Source: Streptomyces sp. Ru72
Lineage (GTDB): Bacteria > Actinomycetota > Actinomycetes > Streptomycetales > Streptomycetaceae
NCBI RefSeq assembly: GCF_002920635.1
Contig: NZ_PQSR01000013.1
Coordinates: 56,215-120,214 of the forward strand
Length of the DNA stretch: 64,000 nt
Direction: 5' to 3'
Shown here: positions 45,284 to 53,742 of the stretch, in pieces
Position numbering within the stretch: the first letter of the stretch is position 1
Layout: the number at the start of each line of letters is the position of its first letter
The notes under the pieces: generated by a model
Told to the model about the DNA's origin: nothing
Seen by the model: only the letters and a program-made list of their open reading frames with translations
The model's database searches: none
Translations under genes and position numbers: made by a program

Positions 45284-46612
45284 ATGACCGGACCGAGGCG
45301 GCAACCACGGCAGTCGCACCCCCATGACCTGCGTCTGCGGCTGCGCGACGAGCTGGGCCGGATCGACGAGCAGCTGCAGGCCCTGCTCGCCGCCATGGAC
45401 CGGCTGCAGGGGCTGCTGGAGGCCGTCGTGGCCATCAGCCGGGAGGTGGAGCTGCCCGGGGTGCTGAACCGCATCGTGACCACCGCCATGGACCTGGTGG
45501 GCGCCCGCTACGGGGCTCTCGGGGTGCTCGACGAGTCCGGGCGGTCCCTGAAGGACTTCATCGCCGTCGGCCTGTCGGAGCGGGAATTCGCCGACCTCGC
45601 CGAGGTCGGCCTGCCGGAGGGCCGGGGCGTCCTCGGGCAGCTGATCAGCAACCCCGAACCGCTGCGGGTCGACGACATCCCCGCGCACCCCGCCTCCGCC
45701 GGCTTCCCGCCCGGCCACCCGCAGCTGCGCACCCTGCTCGGCGTCGCCGTCAGCGTGCGCGGCGAGATCTACGGCGACCTCTACCTGTCCGAGCGGCTCG
45801 ACGGGCAGCCCTTCGACGTCCACGACGAGAACATCGTCGTCGCCCTGGCCGGCGCCGCCGGCATCGCGATCGAGAACGTCCGCCTGTTCGAGCAGGTGCG
45901 CAGCGCCTCCGAGCAGTTCCAGCGGCTTCTGCTGCCGGCCCTGCCCGATCTGCGGCCGTTCACCGCCGCCGCCATCTACCGGCCCGCCGCCGAGCCGAGC
46001 CGGCTCGGCGGCGACTGGTACGACGCCATCCTGCTGCCCGACGGCGCGGTGGCGGTCGTCATCGGCGACGTGGTGGGCCACGATCTCCAGGCCGCGGCCG
46101 CCATGGCCTCCACCCGCAACATGCTGCGCGCGCTGCTCTTCGACCGGTGCACCCCGCCGAGCGCGATCCTCGCCCAGCTCGACCGCACCCTGCAGGGCAT
46201 CACCGACACCCCCGTCACCACCACGAGCCTGGCCCGCATCGAACCCGACGGGCCCGGCTGGCGGCTGCACTGGAGCGCCGCGGGCCACGTCCCGCCCCTG
46301 GTGATCGTCCCCGGCCGGAAAGCCGAGTACCTGTTCGCCGAGCCCGGGCTGCCCCTCGGCGTCGACTCCGGGCAGACCCGCCCCGACCACATCCACCCAC
46401 TGCCCCCGGGCAGCACCGTGGTCCTCTTCACCGACGGTCTGGTCGAACACCCCCACCGGCCCATCGACGAGTGTCTGGACGAGCTCGCCGGTCTCGCCAC
46501 CGCCCATGCCGGCCTGCCCCTGGAGGAATTCGTCCACACCCTCGCCGACCACGGCCCCAGCGACGGTCACGACGACATGGCCGTCCTCGCCCTGCGCACC
46601 CCGGCCCTCTGA
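45284..46612 (+). CDS. GAF domain PP2C/SpoIIE phosphatase
   Basis: 442 aa from ATG 45284; an in-frame GTG at 45257 is the alternative and neither has a strong Shine-Dalgarno. A coiled stretch (LRDELGRIDEQLQALLAAMD) leads to a GAF domain (about 50-205; ILNRIV-like VLNRIVTTAMDLVGARYGALGVLDE and VAVSVRGEIYGDLYLSE). The PPM domain follows (about 215-440) with PSRLGGDWYDAILLPDG, VIGDVVGHDLQAAAAMAS, AGHVPPLV, LFTDGLVE and HDDMAVLALR, including the metal Asp residues. Such proteins dephosphorylate anti-anti-sigma factors. A MASE1 protein gene follows 103 bases later. Confidence 0.9.
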   Translation: MTGPRRQPRQSHPHDLRLRLRDELGRIDEQLQALLAAMDRLQGLLEAVVAISREVELPGVLNRIVTTAMDLVGARYGALGVLDESGRSLKDFIAVGLSEREFADLAEVGLPEGRGVLGQLISNPEPLRVDDIPAHPASAGFPPGHPQLRTLLGVAVSVRGEIYGDLYLSERLDGQPFDVHDENIVVALAGAAGIAIENVRLFEQVRSASEQFQRLLLPALPDLRPFTAAAIYRPAAEPSRLGGDWYDAILLPDGAVAVVIGDVVGHDLQAAAAMASTRNMLRALLFDRCTPPSAILAQLDRTLQGITDTPVTTTSLARIEPDGPGWRLHWSAAGHVPPLVIVPGRKAEYLFAEPGLPLGVDSGQTRPDHIHPLPPGSTVVLFTDGLVEHPHRPIDECLDELAGLATAHAGLPLEEFVHTLADHGPSDGHDDMAVLALRTPAL

Positions 46613-46715
46613 GGAACGGCGGGCAGACGCACCGCTTCGCTCGGTGACCGCATGGTGGATGGCGCGCGGCCGACGGACGATGGACTACGGGGCCGAGCCG
46701 ATGGGGAGACGCCCG

Positions 46716-47792
46716 ATGTCCGTCGCGCGGCACGAAAGGCTCCGGCGCGGTGCAGTGACCGCCCTGGAGATCTGCGTCATCGCCGCGCTGTACTACGCCT
46801 CGGGAAGGCTGGGGCTGCTCCAGCAACTGGTGCGCGGTCAGGTCACCCCGCTGTGGCCACCGACCGGGATCGCCGTCGCCGGGCTGCTGCTCCTCGGTCC
46901 CCGGGTCTGGCCGGGGATCACCCTGGGCGCGTTCGCGATCAACATCTCTCTCGGGCCGTCGATCCCCGCCGTGCTCGCGATCGTGGCCGGGAACACGCTC
47001 GCGCCGCTGTGCTCGTACGCACTGCTTCGTCGCGCCGGGTTCCGTGCCGAGATGGACCGGCTGCGGGACGCGCTGGCGCTGGTGTTCCTCGGGGCCTTCA
47101 CCGGCATGCTCCTCAGCGCGACGGTCGGCGGCTGCACCCTGCTGCTCGCCGGTGCGCTGTCCACCGGCGCGTTCTGGCCGACGTGGTCGGTCTGGTGGAC
47201 CGGCGACGCGATGGGGGTGCTGCTGGTCACGCCGGTCCTGCTGGTGCTGCGCTCCGCGCGCCGGCCGAGGGGCGTGCCGCCGTCCCGGTGGCTGGAGGCA
47301 TCGCTGCTGCTGGTGGCCACCATCGGCGTCGGGTTTCTCGAGGCCAGTCGCGTACCGCTGCTCTTCCTCGGACTGCCGGTGCTGATCTGGGCGGCCTTCC
47401 GCTTCCAGCGGGCCGGGGCCGCACCCTGCGCACTGGCCGTCTCGACGTTCGCCATCCTCGCCGCGGCGCGCAGAACAGGCCCGTTCGCGGGTCATGACCT
47501 GCTCATCGACATGATCACGATTCAGGCGTTCAACGGCTCGGTCGCGCTGACGGCCCTGCTGCTCAGCGCGACGATCAGCGAGCACAAGCAGAACCGCATG
47601 GAGATCGAACAGGCATGCCGCCAGCTCGCCGACATGGTGGCGAGAATCGCGCCGGAGGAGGCGGAGAAGGCGTCGAGGCTCGACAGCGAGGAGAACGGAG
47701 CCGGGGACCACGCGCGTCCCCGGAACCACGGCCCCTCCGCAGCCGACGTGGCGGGAGGGGACCACCCGGGCCGCCGCCCCCGACCCCCTTGA
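46716..47792 (+). CDS. MASE1-domain membrane protein
   Basis: 358 aa from ATG 46716 with GGAG seven bases upstream. Eight or so membrane segments form a MASE1 sensor domain: ALYYASGRLGLLQQL, TPLWPPTGIAVAGLLLLG, ITLGAFAINISLGPSI and WWTGDAMGVLLVTPVLLV. After the last segment a short helix (SEHKQNRMEIEQACRQLADM) and a hydrophilic tail end the protein. No kinase, GGDEF or phosphatase domain is attached. It may signal together with the SpoIIE phosphatase encoded upstream. Confidence 0.85.
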   Translation: MSVARHERLRRGAVTALEICVIAALYYASGRLGLLQQLVRGQVTPLWPPTGIAVAGLLLLGPRVWPGITLGAFAINISLGPSIPAVLAIVAGNTLAPLCSYALLRRAGFRAEMDRLRDALALVFLGAFTGMLLSATVGGCTLLLAGALSTGAFWPTWSVWWTGDAMGVLLVTPVLLVLRSARRPRGVPPSRWLEASLLLVATIGVGFLEASRVPLLFLGLPVLIWAAFRFQRAGAAPCALAVSTFAILAAARRTGPFAGHDLLIDMITIQAFNGSVALTALLLSATISEHKQNRMEIEQACRQLADMVARIAPEEAEKASRLDSEENGAGDHARPRNHGPSAADVAGGDHPGRRPRPP

Positions 47793-47820
47793 CCACCGGC
47801 CCGGTCGTACCGGCAGCTCA

Positions 47821-47838
47821 GGGGGGAGAACACCCCCC
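47821..47838. terminator. Small hairpin between MASE1 and msrB genes
   Basis: GGGGGG and CCCCCC pair around AGAACA, in the 64-base gap between convergent stops. Probable weak bidirectional terminator. Confidence 0.45.
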
Positions 47839-47856
47839 GTCGATCGACCGGTCAGG

Positions 47857-48264
47857 TCACCCCTCGGCAGGGATCAGTCGCAGGGAGATCGAGTTGATGC
47901 AGTACCGCTGATCCGTCGGCGTCGGATACCCCTCACCCTCGAAGACGTGCCCGAGATGCGAGCCGCAGCGGGCGCACCGCACCTCCGTGCGGATCATCCC
48001 GTGGGATCGGTCCTCCAGGAGCTCCACCGCGTCGGTGTCCTTCGGGTCGTAGAAGGACGGCCAGCCGCAGTGGGACTCGAACTTCGTGTCCGAGGTGAAC
48101 AGCTCGGCGCCGCAGGCGCGGCAGGAGTACACACCCTTGGTCTTGGCGTCCGTGTACTCACCGGTGAAGGCGGGCTCGGTGCCGGCCTGGCGCAGGACCG
48201 CGTACTCCGCCGGGGTCAGCTCCGCGCGCCACTGCTCGTCCGGCTTGTCGACGTCGTACGACAT
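47857..48264 (-). CDS. msrB: Peptide-methionine (R)-S-oxide reductase
   Basis: 135 aa from ATG 48264, with AAGGGG upstream. MsrB reduces methionine-R-sulfoxide in proteins. Two zinc CxxC pairs (SCRACGAELF; VRCARCGSHLGHVF), the substrate motif HCGWPSFYDP and the catalytic Cys in RYCINSISL are all present. It begins 13 bases after the murC stop, an arrangement that suggests cotranscription. Confidence 0.96.
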   Translation of the reverse strand: MSYDVDKPDEQWRAELTPAEYAVLRQAGTEPAFTGEYTDAKTKGVYSCRACGAELFTSDTKFESHCGWPSFYDPKDTDAVELLEDRSHGMIRTEVRCARCGSHLGHVFEGEGYPTPTDQRYCINSISLRLIPAEG

Positions 48265-48277
48265 GAAGGCCAACCCC

Positions 48278-49672
48278 TTAACTCTGTGCGAGACGGTCCA
48301 GGATCCGCGGGCCGAGGTCCGTGACGTCGCCCGCGCCCATGGTGAGAACGAGATCCCCCGGCTTCGCCATTCCCGCGACGACCGCGGGGACCTCCGCCTT
48401 GTCGTGGACGGCCTGCACGTCCGCGCCCGCCGCCCGCGCCGCCTCGATGATCAGCTCGCTGGTCACCCCCGGGATCGGGTCCTCACGGGCCGGGTAGATG
48501 TCGAGCACCACGGAGGCGTCAGCGAGCGCCAGCGCCTGGCCCATCTCCTTGCCCAGTTCCTGGGTGCGGGAGAACAGGTGGGGCTGGAACACCACCAGGA
48601 TGCGGGACTCGCCGGCCGCGGCCCGCATCGCCTCCAGGTCCGCCGTCATCTCGGTGGGGTGGTGCGCGTAGGAGTCGACGACCTGGACGCCGGCCTGCTC
48701 GCCCTTCAGCTGCAGGCGGCGCTTGACCCCCGTGTACGCGGCCAGGGCCGGGGCGAGCTGCGCCGCCGGGATGCCGAGCGCCACGCCCGCCGCCAGCGCC
48801 GCGACCGCGTTGAGCGCGTAGTGGCGGCCGGGGACGGAGACCGTGAAGGTGAGCTCCTGGCCGTCGAGGAGGACCGTGACCTCGCTCTTCAGGCCCTGGG
48901 GGACGACGGACAGGACCCGCACGTCGGCGTCCTCGGCCGCTCCGTACGTCACCACCGTCACGTCGCACGCCGTGACGCGTCGCGTCAGCTCGCGGGCACC
49001 TTCGTGGTCCGCCGAGACCACCAGGGTGCCGCCCTCGGCGATGCGGTCCACGAACGTCTCGAAGGACTCGTAGATCTCCTCCATCGAGGCGTAGTTCGCG
49101 TGGTGGTCGAGTTCGACGTTGAGGACGATGGCGACCTCGGGGGCGTACTTGTGGAAGCTGCGGTCCGATTCGTCCGCCTCCGCCACGAAGATCTCGCCCT
49201 CGCCGTGCAGGGCGTTCGAGCCGGGGACGTCCAGGTCGCCGCCGATCGCGTACGACGGCTTCAGACCCAGCTCGGTGAGGGACACCGCGAGCATCGACGT
49301 GGTGGTCGTCTTGCCGTGGGTGCCGGCGACCGCGATCGGGCGCAGACCCACCATGAGGGCCGCGAGGGCGTCGGAGCGGTGGACCACCGGGATGCCCAGC
49401 TCGGCCGCGCGGGCCAGCTCCGGGTTGTCCTCGCGGATCGCCGAGGAGACGACGACACAGCTCGCGTCGTCGGCGAGGTGCCCGGCCGCGTGCCCGATGT
49501 GCACCGTCGCGCCCAGCGCGCGCAGGGCCTCTGCGGTCGGAGAGTCCTTGGCGTCGCTGCCCGCCACCCTGGCCCCGCGCTGCGCCAGGATCTTCGCGAT
49601 GCCCGACATTCCGGCGCCGCCGATGCCGATGAAGTGCGGTCGGTCCATGGCGGTGGGGAGGCCGGGTGCCAT
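48278..49672 (-). CDS. murC: UDP-N-acetylmuramate--L-alanine ligase
   Basis: 464 aa from ATG 49672 (MAPGLPTAMDRPHFIG) with GGAG six bases before. MurC adds L-alanine to UDP-MurNAc, the first peptide step of peptidoglycan synthesis in the cytoplasm. HFIGIGGAGMSGIAKIL is the N-terminal dinucleotide motif, GTHGKTTTTSML the ATP loop, EADESDRSFHKY the metal-binding acid pair and DSYAHHPTEM the C-terminal His motif. It is outside the main mur/fts cluster, which is usual in Streptomyces. Confidence 0.97.
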   Translation of the reverse strand: MAPGLPTAMDRPHFIGIGGAGMSGIAKILAQRGARVAGSDAKDSPTAEALRALGATVHIGHAAGHLADDASCVVVSSAIREDNPELARAAELGIPVVHRSDALAALMVGLRPIAVAGTHGKTTTTSMLAVSLTELGLKPSYAIGGDLDVPGSNALHGEGEIFVAEADESDRSFHKYAPEVAIVLNVELDHHANYASMEEIYESFETFVDRIAEGGTLVVSADHEGARELTRRVTACDVTVVTYGAAEDADVRVLSVVPQGLKSEVTVLLDGQELTFTVSVPGRHYALNAVAALAAGVALGIPAAQLAPALAAYTGVKRRLQLKGEQAGVQVVDSYAHHPTEMTADLEAMRAAAGESRILVVFQPHLFSRTQELGKEMGQALALADASVVLDIYPAREDPIPGVTSELIIEAARAAGADVQAVHDKAEVPAVVAGMAKPGDLVLTMGAGDVTDLGPRILDRLAQS

Positions 49673-49748
49673 GCGTGTCTCCTGGATGCTGGTACGGCGG
49701 ACGTTCAGCGACACACCCTAGTGCGTCACGAGAGGGCCCCGCTGACGC

Positions 49749-50222
49749 TCACGCCTTGCTGTGCGAGAACAGCTTCAGCACCGGCACCCCCACCTTGTGC
49801 CGTGCCCTGGACGCCCAGTCGCGGTGGAAGAACTCCTCCACGTAGTGCGGGTCGGTCAGCACGATCACCTCGTCCGCGCGGACCTCGTCGACCAGATCCT
49901 TGAGCGCGTCCAGCGGGTGGTCCTCGATGAGGCGCCCCTTGGCCGCGCTGCCCGCCGCGCGCAGCGCGGCCAGGGACACTTCCAGGGCCTGCCGCCCCAG
50001 CTCGGCGGCGTCCTTGCCCTCCGGCGTCTCCCGTTCGTGCGCCGCCTCGTCCAGCTCGCCCAGGGCGATGTCGTCGATGGCCCGCAGCAGGCGGTCCGCC
50101 TGGTCGCCGCGGGGCTGCAGCAGGACGTGGAAGGAGACCGGCTCGTCACCGTGCAAGGTCGTGACGAACTCGACGTCGGCGGACGTGAGGGCTTTCTCGA
50201 TCATCAGTACGCTCGTGAACAC
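49749..50222 (-). CDS. Conserved hypothetical protein, small alpha/beta
   Basis: 157 aa from GTG 50222 with AAGGG eight bases upstream; ATG 50204 (MIEKALTSADVEF) is possible. The segment VRADEVIVLTDPHYVEEFFHRDW near the C-terminus resembles a USP/HUP-like loop, and the middle is helical and acidic. Relatives are sometimes labelled indole-3-glycerol phosphate synthase, but no TrpC motif or barrel length is present. No function assigned. Confidence 0.75.
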   Translation of the reverse strand: MFTSVLMIEKALTSADVEFVTTLHGDEPVSFHVLLQPRGDQADRLLRAIDDIALGELDEAAHERETPEGKDAAELGRQALEVSLAALRAAGSAAKGRLIEDHPLDALKDLVDEVRADEVIVLTDPHYVEEFFHRDWASRARHKVGVPVLKLFSHSKA

Positions 50223-50438
50223 GACAGGCGCCCTTCTCCTCCATGGGACCGCGAACCTTTCCCGGGTGGGCCGTCACGGCCCTTGCGGAAACCATCCTGC
50301 CCCGGCACCGGCACGGGATCCGCGAGAACTAGTGTGCCCACCGAACACTGAACGGAACGGGTGATTCCACGCCGTCACCGCAAATCGGGAGCTTCCACCA
50401 CGAAACGTCGCGTCGATGCGGCCGTACGCTCCTGTCCC

Positions 50439-51284
50439 TCAGGTCCGGCGGTACCGGCCGAACAGGAAACCCTCCTCCTCCAGCAACGACGCCAGCGCGA
50501 AGCGCCTGGGCACCGTGAGCGAGGGACCTCCGGCGATCCGCTGCGCGTCGCCCGCCGTGAGCATCGGGGAGACGGTCAGGCACAGCTCGTCCAGCACCCC
50601 GGAGACGACCAGCTGGCCCAGCAGGCGCGGCCCGCCCTCGGTGAGCAGCCGCGTCATGCCGAGCTCCGCGAGGGCGCGCACGGCTCGGACCGGGTCCACG
50701 CCCATGCCGTCGCCGGCGATCACCACCCGGGCACCCGCCTTCTCTGCCGCCGCCACCCGGTCCGGTGCCGCCGCGGCACCGGTGAGCACCAGCGTGGGCA
50801 CCTGGGGCGAGGTGAACAGCGGCCAGGAGAAGTCCAGCTCCAGGCTGGAGCTGACCACGGCGATGGCGGGCACCGGGCCCTGTCCGGCCGCCTCCCGCAT
50901 CGCCGCGAAGGCCTCTCGCTCGCGCGCCGGACGGTAACCCTCCTGCCGTACCGTTTCGGCGCCTACGATCACCACGTCCGCGAGCCCCCGCAGCGTGCCG
51001 AAGATCCGCATGTCGGCGGCGCTGGAGATCGGGTGGGACCGCCCTTCGTGCTGGGCGGCACCGTCCAGCGTGGAGACCATGTTGGCGCGCAGCCAGGGCT
51101 CCCGGCCGCCGGGCGGGGGCTCCGGGTAGGCGTAGGCCGCGGCGAGCTCCTCCAGCGACCACTCGCGGTCGACGGAGCCGCCCACCGCGCCGGCGCCCGG
51201 CGCCTGCCCGGTTTCCAGGGCCGGAGCACCCGGCCGGGCCGCCGTTTCGTCTGTCTCGTCGGTCACAGGGAACAGGCGTCGCAT
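50439..51284 (-). CDS. RibD C-terminal-type pyrimidine reductase
   Basis: 281 aa from ATG 51284. The RibD_C reductase fold is clear: RANMVSTLDGAAQHEGRSHPIS, split as RANMVSTLDGAAQ and EGRSHPISS, then IVGAETVRQEGYRP, LLTEGGPRLLGQLV and a final GFLFGRYRRT. It lacks the deaminase domain of RibD. Such stand-alone proteins reduce 5-amino-ribosylamino pyrimidines or dihydrofolate-like substrates with NADPH. It is divergent from a ZapE-like ATPase with only 37 bases between the starts. Confidence 0.88.
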   Translation of the reverse strand: MRRLFPVTDETDETAARPGAPALETGQAPGAGAVGGSVDREWSLEELAAAYAYPEPPPGGREPWLRANMVSTLDGAAQHEGRSHPISSAADMRIFGTLRGLADVVIVGAETVRQEGYRPAREREAFAAMREAAGQGPVPAIAVVSSSLELDFSWPLFTSPQVPTLVLTGAAAAPDRVAAAEKAGARVVIAGDGMGVDPVRAVRALAELGMTRLLTEGGPRLLGQLVVSGVLDELCLTVSPMLTAGDAQRIAGGPSLTVPRRFALASLLEEEGFLFGRYRRT

Positions 51285-51321
51285 GTCGTGCAGTGTGGCA
51301 CGACACGTACAGTGGGGAAGC

Positions 51322-52422
51322 GTGTCGTCCTCCACCGCCGCCTCCCGGACCGAACCGATAGCCGACGCGGCCCCGCTGTCCCTGTGCGCACGCGAGCCGC
51401 ACGTCCCCGCCGACCGGCTCGTCGCCGAGATGGTGCCGCCGCCGCGCTTCGACTCGGTCCGCTTCTCGACGTACATCCCGGACTCGAACCAGCCCAGCCA
51501 GAGCGAGGCCGTCCGTGTCCTCGAGGGCTTCGCGACCGGGCTCGGCGGGGCGCAGTCCACCGGCAGGCGGGGGTTCCTCGGTTTCGGCAGGAGCAAGGCC
51601 CCCAAGACGCCCGCGGGCCCCCGCGGCGTCTACCTCGACGGCGGCTACGGCGTCGGCAAGACCCACCTGCTCGCCTCCCTGTGGCACGCGACCCCGGCCG
51701 AGCCCTCGCTCAAGGCCTTCGGCACCTTCGTGGAGCTGACGAACCTGGTCGGCGCGCTCGGCTTCCAGCAGACCGTGCAGACGCTTTCGGGCCACCGCCT
51801 GCTGTGCATCGACGAGTTCGAGCTGGACGACCCCGGCGACACCGTGCTCGTCTCCACCCTGCTCGGCAAGCTCGTCGAGGCGGGCGTGGCGCTCGCGGCC
51901 ACCTCCAACACACTGCCGGGCAAGCTCGGTGAGGGCCGCTTCGCCGCGGCCGACTTCCTGCGCGAGATCCAGGGTCTCTCGGCCCACTTCCGCACGCTGC
52001 GCATCGACGGCGAGGACTACCGCCACCGCGGGCTGCCCGAGGCGCCGGCGCCGTACACCGACGCGCAGGTGACGAAGACGGCGTACGCCACCGCGGGCGC
52101 CTCGCTCGACGCCTTCCCGGAGCTGCTCGACCACCTCGCGCGCGTGCACCCCAGCCGGTACGGCGCACTGACCGACGGGCTGAAGGCGGTGTGCCTGACG
52201 GACGTCCGTCCGGTGCCCGACCAGTCGACGGCGCTGCGCCTCGTCGTCCTCGCGGACCGGCTCTACGACCGCGAGGTGCCGGTGCTCGCCTCCGGACTGC
52301 CGTTCGACAGGTTGTTCAGCGAGGAGATGCTGAAGGGCGGCTACCGAAAGAAGTACTTCCGCGCCATCTCCCGTCTCACCGCGCTCGCACGCGACGCCGC
52401 GAGCCTCGTTCAAGACCAGTAG
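51322..52422 (+). CDS. zapE: ZapE/AFG1-family ATPase
   Basis: 366 aa from GTG 51322, preceded by GGGGAAGC. P-loop GVYLDGGYGVGKTHLLASLW, Walker B LLCIDEFELDDPGD, and sensor segments ATSNTLPGKLGEGRFAAADF and RIDGEDYRHRG are characteristic of the AFG1/ZapE family. In E. coli ZapE acts at the division ring; in mitochondria AFG1 helps clear membrane proteins. The role in Streptomyces is unclear. Confidence 0.92.
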   Translation: MSSSTAASRTEPIADAAPLSLCAREPHVPADRLVAEMVPPPRFDSVRFSTYIPDSNQPSQSEAVRVLEGFATGLGGAQSTGRRGFLGFGRSKAPKTPAGPRGVYLDGGYGVGKTHLLASLWHATPAEPSLKAFGTFVELTNLVGALGFQQTVQTLSGHRLLCIDEFELDDPGDTVLVSTLLGKLVEAGVALAATSNTLPGKLGEGRFAAADFLREIQGLSAHFRTLRIDGEDYRHRGLPEAPAPYTDAQVTKTAYATAGASLDAFPELLDHLARVHPSRYGALTDGLKAVCLTDVRPVPDQSTALRLVVLADRLYDREVPVLASGLPFDRLFSEEMLKGGYRKKYFRAISRLTALARDAASLVQDQ

Positions 52423-52511
52423 CACCGCAGGGCCGTTCACGCATAGCAGACCCAAACTGATGTGCGGCAGTGGCGACTTCAGGCCATCCCCACCTCGATT
52501 TTTGGGCTTTC

Positions 52512-52561
52512 CTTTACCTGAAACGTAAAGTTAACCCTGCAAAGGCGGTTGCCGGGTTAAC
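52512..52561. promoter_or_regulatory. Two adjoining perfect inverted repeats
   Basis: CTTTAC (52512-52517) with GTAAAG (52525-52530), and GTTAACCC (52530-52537) with GGGTTAAC (52554-52561). The second begins on the last base of the first. The patch is AT-rich against its surroundings and ends 50 bases before the ATG at 52612. Good candidate for an operator/promoter complex. Confidence 0.6.
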
Positions 52562-52611
52562 GTGTTGGCCAGACACCTGGGCGGACTGCGCGACGGGACG
52601 GGAGGGGACGC

Positions 52612-53013
52612 ATGATACGAGGTACGGCCATCCGGTTCGTGCTCGCGGCCCTCTCCGCCGTCCTGCTGGCCCTGCAGTTGTTCGCACCCACCGCGTCGTC
52701 CGCCGCCTCGCACCACAAGACCCATGTGACCGTCGCCGAAACCCCGGAGGCGGTCACCGGTAAGCGCACCGACGAGGCGGACGAGGTCGTCACCCACGAC
52801 GGTCACGAACACCCGGCGAGCCCCACCGGCCCGCTGCGCACCCGTGACCGCCACCGCGCGGCGGCGGACTCCACCCCGGAGCCACCCGCGATCGCGCTGC
52901 CGGCGAAGGACGTCACGGCCGCACGGTCGCATGCCGCCACGCCCGCGTCGCTGCGCATATCGAGATCGTCGACGGCTCACACCGCGGCGGCACTCCAGGT
53001 GTTCCGCTGCTGA
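52612..53013 (+). CDS. Small secreted His-rich protein
   Basis: 133 aa from ATG 52612 with GGGAGGGGACGC before it. Signal peptide (IRFVLAALSAVLLALQLFAP), cleaved near SSAASA. The mature part, about 100 residues, has several His clusters (HHKTHVTV, HDGHEHPA, RDRHRAA) and a single C-terminal Cys (FRC). No fold is recognised. The His clusters suggest metal binding but that is only composition. It stands upstream of carbonic anhydrase with a gap of 147 bases. Confidence 0.7.
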   Translation: MIRGTAIRFVLAALSAVLLALQLFAPTASSAASHHKTHVTVAETPEAVTGKRTDEADEVVTHDGHEHPASPTGPLRTRDRHRAAADSTPEPPAIALPAKDVTAARSHAATPASLRISRSSTAHTAAALQVFRC

Positions 53014-53160
53014 GCCGATCACCCGGTACGGGCTGACATCGACCTCCCCTCACCACGCCACGTTGGCCGAGCGCGTCGACGTGGGTCGTGTCGCCGTACC
53101 CGCATATGCCACGTTTCGTACACCGACGCGCCATCCAGGGCGCGCCAGGAGGAACTGACA

Positions 53161-53742
53161 ATGCAGCCCCTCATCGACAACGCCCGTGCGCACGGTCAGC
53201 GCCCGGAGCAGTTCGCACGGCTGGCCGAGGGCCAGTCCCCGCAGGTGTTGTTCATCACCTGCTCCGACTCCCGGGTCGTGCCCGCACTGATCACCGGAGC
53301 CCGGCCCGGTGAACTGTTCGAACTGCGCACCGCGGGCAACATCGTGCCTCCGTACGCCTCCGAGCACCCCACCAGCGAGGCGGCCACCATCGAGTACGCC
53401 GTGGAAGTCCTCGGCGTCCAGGACGTCGTGGTCTGCGGCCACTCCCACTGCGGAGCCGTCGGCGCGCTGGTGCGCGGCGACGACCTGACCGCCGTACCGG
53501 CCGTGCGCGACTGGCTCGCGCACGCCGCGCCCGAGCCTCGCTCGTCCGCCGCGGACGACCCGACGGTCGCGGAGGCCGTGCAGAACCACGTGCTCGCGCA
53601 GCTGCTGCGCCTGCGCTCCTACCCGTGCATCGAGCAGCGTGTGAAGGCGGATCGACTGCGCCTGCACGGCTGGTACTACGAGGTCCACACAGGATCGGTG
53701 CACGAACACCGCACCGAGACCGACACGTTCCAGGCCCTGTGA
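53161..53742 (+). CDS. Beta-class carbonic anhydrase
   Basis: 193 aa from ATG 53161 with AGGAGG eight to nine bases before. The zinc ligands and partners are in ITCSDSRVVP (Cys, Asp, Arg) and VCGHSHCGAVGAL (His, Cys). It interconverts CO2 and bicarbonate in the cytoplasm. Its stop TGA overlaps the GTG of the SulP gene by two bases, so enzyme and transporter are coupled; a bicarbonate supply system is the natural reading. Confidence 0.95.
   Translation: MQPLIDNARAHGQRPEQFARLAEGQSPQVLFITCSDSRVVPALITGARPGELFELRTAGNIVPPYASEHPTSEAATIEYAVEVLGVQDVVVCGHSHCGAVGALVRGDDLTAVPAVRDWLAHAAPEPRSSAADDPTVAEAVQNHVLAQLLRLRSYPCIEQRVKADRLRLHGWYYEVHTGSVHEHRTETDTFQAL

Noticed and set aside
49749..50222. Label indole-3-glycerol phosphate synthase
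   Set aside because: Homologues may carry this name, but the protein is 157 aa and has no TrpC barrel or catalytic motifs.
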